A stretch of 64,000 nucleotides of DNA from Stichopus chloronotus (lineage: Eukaryota; Echinodermata; Holothuroidea; Aspidochirotida; Stichopodidae), in contig CM037843.1 in NCBI GenBank assembly GCA_021234535.1, positions 9,484,979 to 9,548,978 of the forward strand, given 5' to 3'. This document shows positions 41,897 to 55,700 of this stretch, piece by piece (the first letter of the stretch is position 1; each line of letters starts with the position of its first letter). The position numbers were made by a program, and so were the translations under genes. The notes beneath the pieces are model-generated. The model did no database searches and was not told the origin of the DNA. It saw only the letters and a program-made list of their open reading frames with translations.

Positions 41897-43611
41897 AGTT
41901 GACAGTCAGATGTCACACAAGCACATAGGACAGAAATTCCTTCCTAATACCGACAGAAGTTGGAAGCATCCTCTTTGGAATATTCCTGCTTATGTTTTCC
42001 ATTACTCCCCAACTTTGATGAGACCAGGGAAGAGTACCTTCCCATTTAAATAACTTGATTGGACTATTTTTTTCACATCCTACTGTCTGTCAGGTGTTTA
42101 TAGAGTAGTCCAGATGATCCCAAGGCTCCTGCCACAAACAAGGAATAATCAATCACGATCATACGAGGCAGCTACTCCACAAAAATATAAAAAAATTGCA
42201 ATGCTTTTCACAACGTATAACTTCAAGACGGCCTCTTGGATAATTCCTGACCACGGCATGACGTGACAACCGCACTGCGGTTTTGTTTGAACTTGTCACA
42301 GTGCAAATTCTACCTCAAAAATTTTTAGAAAGTGTTGGCACTTTCACACAATCCATATAAAGAAAGACTTTTGAGATGACAGAGTTGTTGAGGTGATTTG
42401 TATCATGTGATGGATTCTACAGGAATACATTGGACACTGTTTCTACTTCCTTTTAAGAATGATAAAGCAAACAGTTCCAGTGGTGGCTGATGACAGCTGG
42501 TATATCTTGTATTCTGGTTCTTGATGTTTCACCCTGCCCCCTCCCTCACCCAATACCAGATCGTGTGTTGACATGGGAAGTATTTGAATGAAGCATTCCC
42601 AGTTTCCATCACTACCATAACCATAAATAATAATAACACTCAAATCAATGCAGTGAAAACATATTTTTTTTAAAGTATTTTTGTTCTAGTATGAATTAAG
42701 TTTTCATGGTCCCAACCATACAGTCTCTTGCAAGACGGCCCATATGGCCATCAGTAAAATGATGAAGTTTAAAATGGTACATCAAAGTATTCTCCAAATA
42801 TGTGGTAGACACAAGAACCAATGGTCACAACCCACTTATGCAAAACATCTTTTTTACTTTACCACTAAAAACACTTAACTTCAAAGCCTTTAACATAGAA
42901 ATTGGAACGGCATAAGTGAAACCATTGGAAAATGTCAGGGAACACCAAACGTATGACACATTCAATCTGCCACTAATTTTACCCATTTATGGCTACCTCT
43001 GTCAGGAACTAATCGTAGCAAACGGATCACAGTGTCCAAAGGGTGAGAGATGAGGTTTTACCTTAGTAACCTGTCAGTGAATGCTAGTACTTTTGCCAAT
43101 ATAAAACAACAAAACAAAGTGCCATTTGGCTGAAAGTTGACATTCTAAGTTGGTATTGCCACTTCCTATGAAGTTCACTTTATCATGATCACTATAATTG
43201 CTAAAACACATCTCTTTTCTCACTCTCCCATTGTACCAAACTGTTGGAAAAGTACTTTTCTATGTTCCAGTTTCTGGTACATCATGATAAAAATATGTTG
43301 TCCCAACATGTCATAAGAAAAAAAAGGGCTGCAGGCACCTGCACAAATCGAAAGGAGAAAATAAAATGAAAGCAAGAAAGAAACCCGATATTCAAACTCC
43401 CAACATCTTGAGCGCCACATGTCAAAAATTAAAATCATAACCCAATTCACCCACAAGGGATTTCTACATAAATGTGTCTCAGATGTACTTCTAAAACTTG
43501 CTGTCCTGCTCTCGTGTTTCATAGCAACTGTGGAGACTACTTGGCTGGGTATATGCCCCTCCTCTTTTGAATACCAGCAGAAAGAAATTTCCTGTAGTTG
43601 CTTGCCTTGTC
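41897..43611. other. Presumed 3' flank/3' UTR of the minus-strand membrane protein gene
   Basis: There is no coding signal. On the minus strand the nearest AATAAA below the stop codon that I found is at 41269-41274, so a long 3' UTR is possible but unproven. Confidence 0.3.
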
Positions 43612-43701
43612 CTAGCCATAGACTGGATTCTCAAACTCCACGCGACCTGATGCTTGGCTGACCATGCTGGGGTTTCGGCTCAGTCGTATAAGCATGGTGG
43701 A
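43612..43701 (-). CDS. Membrane protein, last exon: cytoplasmic tail with NPVY
   Basis: The acceptor is TTCTTATAG. It encodes STMLIRLSRNPSM...SGRVEFENPVYG and TAG. NPVY fits the NPxY consensus bound by PTB-domain or clathrin adaptors. 90 nt, phase 0 start. Confidence 0.85.
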   Translation of the reverse strand, partial: STMLIRLSRNPSMVSQASGRVEFENPVYG

Positions 43702-46700
43702 CTATAAGAAAAGATGGCACAGAGAAAAATTCAAATTAAACAATAAGGACAAAAAATGCAGCCAACCAAAAGATAACATTTCCCACACTTTCCCCCTCAC
43801 CTCACTGGGGAGTGTTTAAAGTAAAATATATGCACACTGAGATTCATTTTCAACTAGATATCAATTGCAGCTGCTTATACTCTGAAAGTCCTTTATGAAA
43901 AATATCACGTTAAAAACCACTTAGCCATTTATGTGGATTCCATGTTCATGGAAAAAAGAATGCAGAGAGGCATTTTCCGACCCTTAAACCCCCTTTGAAC
44001 AGAAACAAAAAAGAGAAGAAAATATATACAAACCAAAAGGAAAATGAAAAATTTATACATACAAAAGTTTGTGATAACTATTCACTTTGTCATTAAATCT
44101 TGCACTCAGGCTGCATGTATGCTGATGTTACTGATGTTAGTTGTTTTTGCATTTGAATTTGCCTTGTGATGCATAAGGAAGCATGCATATGCATACTACT
44201 ACTTCATCCATACAATTCTATTGTCTCACTTGTAACATGTTCCCAGGCTGTGACATTTGTTTTTTTTTTAGTACAGACAGTACAAACATGTATGGAGGGC
44301 AGGCATGCAATCTGCGCGGTCAGAAAAACTTCCTGTGGCAATGTCGCCCTTGATTCAAAAAGGTTGGTCAACCCTGATATATGGCATCACTGGCACCAAA
44401 GATTCAATACTTTTCACCTAGACTAGGATCAAATGCTTGCAATCTTGACTGTCAAACTTTTTGTCATTAGCACAAACTGGTTGGTCTACAAAGGGTGGGC
44501 AACGAGCATTAAAATTAAAAATTCACATGAACTGCTTATGATATATATATAATTTAATCTGTGCTTACATCTATTCCATACTTCCCACGCCTTCGGAGAC
44601 TTCTCACCTGGAAATTTACAGAAAAATGAAGAAATCATGATTTCACTACTTACAAGCAAGCATTTCAAAGCCTGTATTTTCTATAAGTGTATATATGGTT
44701 GCAAGCATGTTTATCATATAGAAATATGATGATAAATGTTATCGCAAATCCAGGAAATGATGAGCAAGGCAAGGCACACAGAGGGCTGTCATCCTTGACA
44801 AACAAAAAACACAAAGGAACTCAGGTGTCAAAAACAGAATATGGTAATACACTATTATATCACATAAATACTAAGTCAGCAAAGTTCTGACAGTCTTTCT
44901 TTGTCAATGCATGAATTATTGATGGTTTCTCTGACCAAACTGACATCAAAATCCCCTCAGGTGAAGATTCATAACAACTGTCACATTGTCACTCTGAGCC
45001 TGAACACAGCGAATATAATTAACAGCATGAAAAGATGGTCTGTAAATATCACGCACTAATAGGCCTGTAAATACTACATCTGCAAGCACAAAGCTGCTGT
45101 AAGGACAAACAGATATACAAATGCTGCTTGTGAAAGTGATGACCTATGTTAGTTTTTTTTGTTTTTGTTTTCTTTTTTGCTTCTTTTTTTTTTGGCTTAA
45201 CAAATTATACATTCAGCCTTTTTTGTAACATCTTAATGGTCAACATTTGTCAGGTGTTTTTTTTTTTCAAGTATTAAAAGAGTGTTCTCTAAAACCTCCA
45301 CTGTACATACTCAAGATGCACTCACATACAATGTCAATCCCTATCTAGTGTCTTTGTCAGTTTTTTTACTGACTGAGGTCAATCTTTAACAAAATGAGAG
45401 GCTACATTGTGTTTATACTCAAAACGTAAAATTTCTGAAAATGGAATACGTCCTCCCCTATCGCTAATTAAAAACCAGTCATGGATTGCCCCCTTTGGTA
45501 TCTTTCCATTATATAATTCCAAAAATTTTCCTGAGGAGGAAGGGCACCCCTAAGATCCCTCAACATGTCAATAGGGAGAATGGATATTCCCCAAAATCCC
45601 TCAAACCCTGAACACACCACTGGCAAGAAATGTGGCATTTGGCTATAAACAACATCATAGCTACAGGAAACAATTGCATAGGGATTTGGATGTTTACATA
45701 TGGGGCGCCTTAAGTATGGTGAGTCAAGATGACTTGTTAACCATGGAACTGACTTAGAGCTGACTCGAGCAAATATCTGACATGCAACTTGACCACATTT
45801 CACTTGACTTGTGACTCAACCTGAGGATGACTCGTTACAACACTGCCGGTGAATGACATCCATTCAGACTTTGCAGTACATGAATACACAGCTTCTGTCA
45901 ACAAGATGTTAGGTATGTTGCATGATTGCAACCATCTCCTTGTTCAATGCAAAAAAACTAGGAGGCATTGTACTCACGGCTAGCACGAGGACGATGACGC
46001 ATATCACAGCCACCAGGATCACTATGACAATAATTAATATCCTACTTGAGCCATCGGTGCCAGGGATATTGGTGACAGGGCTGCCAAAAGAATAGGACTG
46101 ACTATACTCGAAAGAGCTCTCCAAAGCTGTGTACGTCCTGCCTTGAAATTCAAAACTAAAGCTTCCACTCTCAACCTACAGAGGGGAAAGAGAAAACTGA
46201 GTTTAAATCATACACCAGACTTTTAGAGGTTGATGTGGTTGGGGGAAACTATACAACAAGATGTAGTTTGTACCACACACATAGCATGTTATTATCATGA
46301 TGATCTGACCTCAATAGACTAGTCAAGCAAAATCTCATCTTCTCATTTAAACATTTTTGTCTATATTAACAACTATCCCATATGCCTATCTAATATCACA
46401 AGCCATGGTATGAAATACAGCTCAAGGAAACCTTGACATTTGATGTCTATTGTTGACTGGGTAATTGTAAACTGAGTGGGATAGAATCACCTTGAGGTGA
46501 CAAAACTGACCATAGGGAATGAGGTTGGTAGCAAGATGTAAAACAGTTAATACGACAAAGGTAAAGTGTGGTTTGAAAGACAGGATTTTGAATAGCTTTG
46601 ATTCAGCATGATGGAAATTGCATGAGTTAATACTGAACGATGCTCCAGGATGCATCTAAGGGACAGCTCTTGACTGTATGTAATTTGAAGTCAAGTTTGT

Positions 46701-49700
46701 ACCTGCAGTTGCAATTATCTGATTATTTAGCTCCATACATACTGGCACTGACTGTGTGCAGAGTCGCTATCGATCCAACATTACCAGCTCTTTAATAATT
46801 GACTCATACATCACAAACATAAATCAAGAAGTTCCTAATGCAGGTTCGGTTGCCACACATGAGTCGAGTTGGGTTAGCTGTTTCAATCTCCCCAGAAAGT
46901 GCAACAGCAGAATCTGGTCAGGTATTATAGATTTTGCAAAATAAAACACTCTTAGAGTCAAATTTAATTTTAAACCAAGGGGCGTCAATTTAAAGGAATT
47001 TTAATAATTTTCCACTTTTGTTCTCAGTTTTAACAAATGCATTAAGAGACTGATCTGTTCTGGACCAACCTGCATTTTGATGATATCTGCGATTTCAGGG
47101 GCTGTCGCTCTTCCATCTGTCACATTCTGTGTCACAACGATGCTCCCTGCAGACAGCTGAATGGTGACAGAGATTCAATGGAAAGATAGAGGAGAAGTAG
47201 TCGATGGGGTAATAACAAACTTATTAACTAATATCAAAAATGAACAGATGGGTAGCTATGACCACCTATTGCCTAAAGGACGCTGGATATGTATCAAGTC
47301 ATCTTGCATAACATGTACTTGATATATTACAGTAGTTCTGTTTAGAGTATACCTGATACGTGACATAACTCCTGACTACGGTGTACTTGATATCTGGCTT
47401 AGTCCTTCCTTGTGTGTCTTGGGTATGTGTTACCTGGTACATGAGATCATTCCTGCCATAAGTGCATGTGATGCAAGTTTAAGTCTGGCATGGTGTGTGT
47501 GTTCTTTGTATGTGACATCAATCCTGTGTTAAGTGTTCTTTAAATTTGAGGTAGTAAATCCTGCCTGGTATGAACAATTGACACACAGGGAAATCTTGGC
47601 TGGGGGGAACGCCATACATGTACTGAATCGAGAATGGTGTGTATTTGACATGTCAGATAACCTGCAGTAATCTCTGGAGTGAACTAGATAAAAATGTCAC
47701 ACACTCTTCATCCCAAAAAGCAACTACGATGTAGTTGTATGACTAACTGGTTACCACTCACCTCAGTGTTAACAAAGACAGATACATCTAATAAATCTGA
47801 CTGGCTAATCAAAGCTGCTATCAATGCTCTAGGGAGGGAACAAAAAAATGAAAAATAAAATTCCAGTAAAATCCACGACACATAATTTCATTTTCTCCAT
47901 ATAATACAGTAATATTTCATTGCCCACATCACTGCAAACTCAGGATAACAGCAAGCCTTATTGAGACACAAGAGTGTAATTCAAATTAGTTAGTAAGATG
48001 CCAAAGATATTTCTTCCAAAGACCCCCCTATCCCAGACAATAAGACCCACAAAGAATGAGATATGTCAGTTGCTCACCTTGAAAATTCATCTTCTTGTCC
48101 AGAAACATCTTGGTAACTGCCAGTAACCTTATACTTGACTTCTTGAATGTTGCTGGTTTAAAATAAAAAATAATACAAGAGAAGACTTAAAACAGAAGAC
48201 ACTTTCCAGCCAATGTGAACTTACAGTTCTTTTATGGGAGGGCAAAAATGGTTGGCTATAAAGAAGTGAAAAGAATTGCAAATTCTTTCACTCTTGAATT
48301 TAACACTAGCAAACTTGTGTCATAGGAAATAGCAAGTCAGTCAGGCATGTGAACTGTCTGATTTTTATGAATTACTATGATATAATATGTTCAAAAAAAT
48401 TGTGCAATTTCTGATTACTATCAGTCCCTTTGAGAGATACATTAATTATTCCAAAGGAAAAGAAGTAAAAGTCACAAAATTAACTCCCCTCACTCAAAGT
48501 TCAAAACTGACTGCAGGGCTCAACATTTGAAATATTAAAGACTATAGTTAAATAATTATTTTATCACTCAAAGGACAAGCATGAAACATAAGGTAGAACT
48601 AGGCAGATTAATCTTTATGCTCACAAAACATGGTCTTAATAAACCACTGCTCCAAGGCTTTAATACACATAAAACTGAGTCCCAAACATTTCTGCCCTTG
48701 CAATTGTTGAATATGGCAATGCATTAAGCATACAAAGAAGTTAATGAGGCATAATTGGGATTATGCCTTGCTTAAATTTTTGAACAGAAATAATGAGTGA
48801 GCTGACTTACACTGTTGGTTCCCAAACATACAGATTAGATGATGATCATGAAAGAAGAAAAGGACAAACGAATTAATAACTCCGTAACAAAATCATCCAA
48901 GAACCATCACATTTATGTCTATCATCATGATGAATTGCTCTTGCTAGAATAGTCCCTAAAACTTCTTCCCTGCTCATTTCATTTTGTAGGCAACTGTCGA
49001 TTTGTGTAAACAGTTTTACTGCCATATATATTTTGGTAATATATACTTCGTGTAAGCCAACCTCAAACTGACACTTGCTATAAATCTCATTCAGTGGAGG
49101 CTATTCAATCTATTCATTTCCTTTCAGATGTTTATTCATCTGAGTTTGACGTAGACCTCCCTATCTTTTAGACCACAAATGAAGATTATAAAACAAAGAG
49201 AGTAATAATTTTAACACATTGTTGGTTCACTCGTTTTTGAGAACCATAGCCAAGCTAGTCTGAAATAAGCAAAAAGAAAAAAAAAGAATGTGCGTTATGG
49301 AAAGACAAATTTGCAATTACTGCAGTTGATCCTTGAGTGATATGTTTCTCGGTATTCTTCAGCATACTCACCATCATTGTTGCAATTATCATCAAAGCGG
49401 CACACCAGCAAATTATTTTGGCAAGAACTGAAAAAGTGACAAACAAGCAAGATATTGCAATTAGACGTAAAAGAAAACTGGAGAAGGGAAATGAGAACAC
49501 AAAACAAAAACATAAAATAGTTTCAAAGATTCCTTCTCCTTTTGCCCTTAGCTACTTTTTGCCTTTTCTTATTCATGTAAGTCAAGGCTCATGAAACCAT
49601 GTAAATGATTCCTAATTAAGAAACCATAGGGCCATTAATGCTATGAAAGAAAAAGTCTCGAAGAAGAATGATTGTATTCTGTTGCACCATTTACTAATCA

Positions 49701-52700
49701 TAGTCAGGGAAAGTCCTTAAGGAAAGTTCAAGAACTAACAAAGAAAAACACACATGACTAGTGTTTTTGGCTTGTCGGAATACAGTGATACCAGATGTAT
49801 GCTCAACCATCACAGCCAAAAAACTGTAAAAAACCAAACACAGAGGCAAAAAATTGTATTCCGCCACAAAAAAAAAAAAAGAACGTCATTACCCACTCTT
49901 CTGCTTGGAGGGAGAAATGAGATGTCGTTGTATGCCACCCTCACTGAGGATCTCAACGATGGAGTCATAATCCCAACAGATTCACATCTGATACATACAT
50001 ACAAGCTGATGAAACTATCATCTCATTAAATACTGAAAATGGAGGAGAGAGGAGCACCTACCAGGTAGTGCAATCACTAAAGACTTCGATCTCATCTGAT
50101 GAGCATCGCTTAGCTGAAGAGAGAAAAACGGAAAATGGAAAGGTATGTTTGGGAGGAAGGGTGAGAGATTTACACTTGTCAGTAATAACTACTAAACGAC
50201 TGCTTAAGTTTGTCAGATGTTGAAAAACAGACGGTGCATGGAAACAACTTGTTGTACTTGGCTTGACAGTAAGGTTCAAAGTTTCCATATACTTAACAGA
50301 ATTTTATCCACTCTGTTTATTGAATTGTACATTGTATCAATGCACATACCAAACTTACCATGCTGCTCTAAATTTTAGTTTTGGCAGAGGAAAACAAAAG
50401 AGTAAACAAACAAAACTTTTATTCCAAGCAATCTCTCTGCATATCATGGTGGTCACCAGGCAATAAAAAGTTTGCTATGGTATCATGCCGAGAGTTGTCA
50501 GCAGTTGCAGCGTGCATGCAGTTTGGATACAATATCCATTTGTGCGTACAGCTGATGAGTTGCTGTGATATCCAGATGCAATAGCAACATGATTTAGAGT
50601 GGGAGGGGGGGGGGGCAAGCATTGGATGAGAAGCAAATTTATGCCCCACCAACAGCAACCAATCACAAACAGGAAGGAATTTGGCATGGGGTATAGAGCC
50701 ATGTTGGCGGCTCCTGGTAGCATTAGAAAATTACAGTCGGACTTTGGGCAAACTTTTTATGGGAGACAATTAATGCCGTCATCTGTCGTACTGGGGCAAT
50801 TTGCTTCCTTTGCCCCCCCCCCTCTCCCTTGTTCTTATGCCTATGATCCAGATAACAATAGTTTCATCTCCTCAAAATGTTTTGCATAAGATAAGATGGA
50901 AAAGCAACATTTGAATATTTAAAAATTTAGGTGAACAAATTATTCTTGACTAAATTTCTACCTGTTTGTAAGAAACTCATTTGTTGAAAAAAAGCCTGTC
51001 CTGGCTCATTCGCAATAACCTTTTCTTTCAAAAATATGATCTTTTTTCTGCAAAGTAAACACAATATTCCCCTTTAATATAGGACGATTCATTACCAGTT
51101 GTTTCTGGTGCTGCAGACTGCGTCTGTGTGGTGGGTGGTGGTGCCATTGTTTTGGGCACAGCTGCTGTAGCTGTGGTTCCTCTTTGGTTGGTAGTTCCTG
51201 TATCTGGTAGAGTAATGAAAGCGAAAAGCAGTTCTAAAGACAACTTTTTAACTATTTCTGACAAGGGATTGGCATAATGGGACAAAACTTGCCAGCAGAA
51301 ACCTTTGTGCACATGTGACCATGGTGTCATGGTCCCCACGACTGTTTCATCAAGGGGTCGGTATTGAGGAATGATGCACTGGCCAAATGTTTAATTTCTG
51401 GACATACTTTTCATGCAAGCTTAATGGGAGCTGCAAGCAATTAAAGGTAAATTCCCAGAGGGAATAAACTTGACCATTTTACTTGTAGCAGTGGACGATG
51501 TCAAAGCTGCCCCTGGGGAAGACGTGTATTTTGCCGCACTAGTGGTGATCGGCACTGTCGTAGTAGAGGGGACTGTAAACGGAATGGAAGCAGAATGAAC
51601 ACATACTGTGTAAGGACAGCCTGAGGAACATTACCTTTGGTGGAAAAGCAGGCTGAAGAGTATTGTTGGGATACATTATGTGGTAATTTTGTCTATACAA
51701 AGTTTCTCAGCAATGCTTTCACACAACTTTAATGAGTTACTGCAAGCAATTTAAAATAAATCCAGAGGAAATCTACCTGGCCATGTACCTGTGGTGGAGG
51801 ACGATGTCGACGTTGCCCCTGTGGAGGTGGTTTGTTTTGCTGTACTTGTGGTGACTGGAATCGTCCTAGTAGTGGGAACTGTAAATGGAATTAAGACAGA
51901 ATGACCACTGACAGTGGGTAGAAAAGCAGTGGGAACACTGTCACTGGTAAGGTAGCAGGATGGTGATTGTTGTTGTTACATGTAATATTTTTCTACGCAA
52001 AGTTTTCAAGCAAGCTGGATGAGAGCTGCAAGCGATGAAAAAGACAAACAAAAATACAGAGGGAATAGACTCAACCGTTTACCTGCAGTAGTGGACAATG
52101 TTGAAGTTGCCCCTATGGTAGTGGTTTGTTTTGCCACAGGAGTGGTGATGGGCGTTGTTGTAGTAGTGCTGACTGTAAATGGAATCAACATTGTCAATGT
52201 TAGAAAAGCAGGATGGACAATGCCATTGTTAAAAAAATAGGATGAACAGTTTCATTGCTGGAATGCATTATGTGGTCACTCTGGCCAAATGTTCAGTTTC
52301 TGGGCAACCTTTTCATGCAAGCTTAATGAAAACTGCAAGCAATTAAACAGAAATAAAACTCAATTGAATAGACTTACCTGTAGTATAGGGCAATGTCAAA
52401 GTTGTCCCTGTGGGTGTTGTTCGTATTGAAGCAGTGGTGGTGCTGGGCATCGTTGTTGTTGGAACTGTGAATGAAGCAAATGCTGTTATTCTTGGAAAAA
52501 CAGGATGAACATTGTCACTATTACATCAGAATGTATACTCTGATTGCTAAAAAGCACTGAGAATGAACACTGTCAAATCAGAATGAACACTGACATTACT
52601 AGATCAGAATGGATGCTCTTACTGTTAGAATGCAGAATGAACACTGTCAAAGCACACTATGTCAAAGCAGAAGAAACATTAACATTGTAAGAAAAGTAGC

Positions 52701-55700
52701 ATGCCAAGCAATTACCGAAATTTAATCATGAGGTAATATTTCCTGGGTGTATGAAAGTAACTTGCTTAGATCAAATTGAATGACTGTCATGTGCGTCACA
52801 CACAGACATTAACGTCTGGATGACGACTATTTGACGTAAAGTTTAGGGGCGGTGGTCTTTGGAAATCACAATGTGGCAAATAGTGAAATATAGCACCCAT
52901 GAAATATCATTATCAATGTAGTAATGATTGATGATGACAAAATCCATTCCCTTCACAGACACATGTAAACGTATATTGCTTTCATTATGTTGCATTTCAA
53001 CTTCACTGTCTACCAGGGTGGTATTACGTGATTACATTCACTCCCTTCACACACACACACACTGGTGGACATACAAAGACATGATTGCTTTAACAATGTT
53101 TTGTCTAAACTTACTGTCTGGTGGTATCCTGTGATTACATTCATTCCCTTCACAGACACAGGTAGATGTACTGAAGTGACTTATCGGTGCTCTTCCTTCG
53201 TGGGTATTCACCCAAGTTTCTACTTCTAAACATATCTCTGGTTGAGAAGCACAATCACCGAAAAAGCATCCTGTGGAATTCTGGTCTGATACTAGGCCAC
53301 ATCCTCTCCGGTAAAGAGTCACAGATCGAGCGTTTTCTACGGTTGCATCGTCTGCAAAGAACAATGGAAACAAAAACTTCTTGTTTTACCAATAGTTGTG
53401 ATGTAAGAAAGTGTTCTTTGCATCTGAACCATTTGAATCCTTGCATCGTGGAAACAACAAGGAGAAAATAATGAGTCTCATTAAAGGGGCAGAGGGTCCA
53501 TGTCATTTTACATGTTCCATGGCCTTTCTGCCAAACAGTATAGGCTCAATTAAAGTAACATGCATACAACTTCTCTTCTGCCATTGATGTACCTCACAGA
53601 ATTTCAAAAGCACATCCAAAAAGTGCATGCTAAAGTAGTTGGTTTACACTTATCTACTTGTCATTTATGCACAAGGGACAAAATGGCCGAGTTGCCATCA
53701 CAACTTGCAACCTATTACAAGCCCAGTTGGAATTCAGTTTCATGCAAGCCTTGAAATATTTTGCCTACAATCATATTTTCTTTGGTCCTACTCAAAAAGT
53801 TGAATTCTTTCTCAAATTTTCTGATGCCAAAGCCAGAAGTAAGCATGTGAAAAAATGCCAATGGCATTTTCAATGAGTTAAGTTTCAAATTATTCACAGT
53901 GTGCCTGGTTTAGCATCTGGTGATCAATTTTTTACCAACGTTTTGTCAATTTATTTATGATGCAATATACAAATGAGCATGATCTGTTTAGTTGGAACTG
54001 GAATGAAAACTGAACCTACGAAAAAGACCAGTTTAGTGGGACCGCGGCACACAGCACATGATCCCCCGCATGCCTAATGTTTGTTGTTGAACATTCAGGT
54101 ACAGTACTATGTTTAGATACATGGATGTCATTTCCATCTTACAGGGATTCATTTGATTCTTTGAACATAAACAATTGTGCATTATCATGACAAAAATTGT
54201 TCCCAAAAACTGACCAGGCCATCTCTTATCAGGTGTTTGCCTGTATGCATGATTTAACAAAAAACTGGCCAACTGTGTGCATGGTGAAAGATATAGTTAC
54301 CCATCAGACAGAATTGAAGCAGAAAGCGCAAGATTATGTCTAAAATCTCACATAACCAAGGTGACCAACCAGAACTTTTTTCTCACAATTTCCAGCAGGG
54401 AATTTCAAGACTGATAATGAAGTAAGTTAAAGTCACTACTGAAAGGGGCTGACTTGAGACCCAACCAAGTTGGCCGACTCTGTGGGATTCTCATGGTGAA
54501 TTTTTGTATTCTGATGTAATGTTGGAATTAACTATGAACAGACGAATATATCTATACTACCTTGGAGCGCATAAAAGGATATCTCATGGCTGATTTATAC
54601 ATTTACTGTATACATGGCACTTTCCAATTTATTTTCAGTTCTTGATTGAGGGGAAGTTTGAAGGCAACCTCAAATTACCACAACAGGCACTTATTATTAT
54701 TGCCACAACAACTACCACAAACATTATTACAACCTCCCCACTCCATGTAAAAATCTACTGCAGTCCCCAAGGTCAGATTGAACATCTTTCTGATTTCATA
54801 TTGCTATCCTCACAGCACAGTCTGGTAAAGGTATTCATTCTCAAGTGGCAGACTACAACTAAAATATCGTAAATGCGAAGTGACCAAACAGACTTATTCT
54901 AAAATGAGAAAGTGTACTTCTGGCCATTAATTGATGTAATTGTCCTAAGAATCATGTTGTAGTTGGGCAATTTAACAAAGGTTACTCAGGTAGGAAACCC
55001 CAGGGGCATTGATTGTAGCAAATTAATACTATCAAGTACTTAGTAATTATTAATTCTCTAGTTCCTAATTCCCCAATTTATTAATTCTCCAATTATTTAT
55101 TCTCAAGACTGCAAGAAAGTAGTCGCTGTGAATTGCTCTGGACCATTCTGGGCAAAGTGGAAACTTGAATATGCAAAATGGAAGTGTATGAAAATGGAAT
55201 GGATTAATTACTTACAACTAAATGTGGCTTTAGCTGTAACTGATATGCAAGGAACACCTGCGAGGCATCTTTCAGCTGTTACGGTGGGTAGAGTCACATC
55301 TGAGCAGGTATCCTCCGTGAATGAAAAGTCTGGACTAACGAATGACGAACAAGAGAAGCATTCAAAACCTGAAAACAGAGAAAAACGGTGAAAAAAAAAT
55401 CAATCATTCACACAGACAAACAGACTGACTGGCTGACCCAATGACCGACTGACTTAAAGTGGCTTGCAGACCGAGACAATACTGATGTGATGGGAGTGGG
55501 TCGTGCAAGCAAAGGGTCTCTAGTAACCTGTTGTTTGAGCAATCACTGAACACAGATCAGGAGTGAGGAACGACGTGATTGGTCTCGTAAACAATCCAGG
55601 GAAGATGATATCATGGAAAGTATGTGAGGCTCAGAAATTGAGAGATACAAGAGCATTCATCCACTGTTAAAAGTGTATCATTTCAAAATAGACCCTGGTA

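Larger units (their letters stand above)
51400..52470 (-). repeat. Tandem exon-intron duplication (~300 bp unit, 4 copies)
   Basis: The four stalk exons sit at a pitch of 306, 294 and 292-295 bp. The introns repeat as well: on the plus strand CTTAATGGGAGCTGCAAGCA (51420), ATGAGTTACTGCAAGCAATT (51731), GGATGAGAGCTGCAAGCGAT (52018) and CTTAATGAAAACTGCAAGCA (52322), each about 60 bp before an exon. The whole unit, not only the coding part, was copied. Confidence 0.87.
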
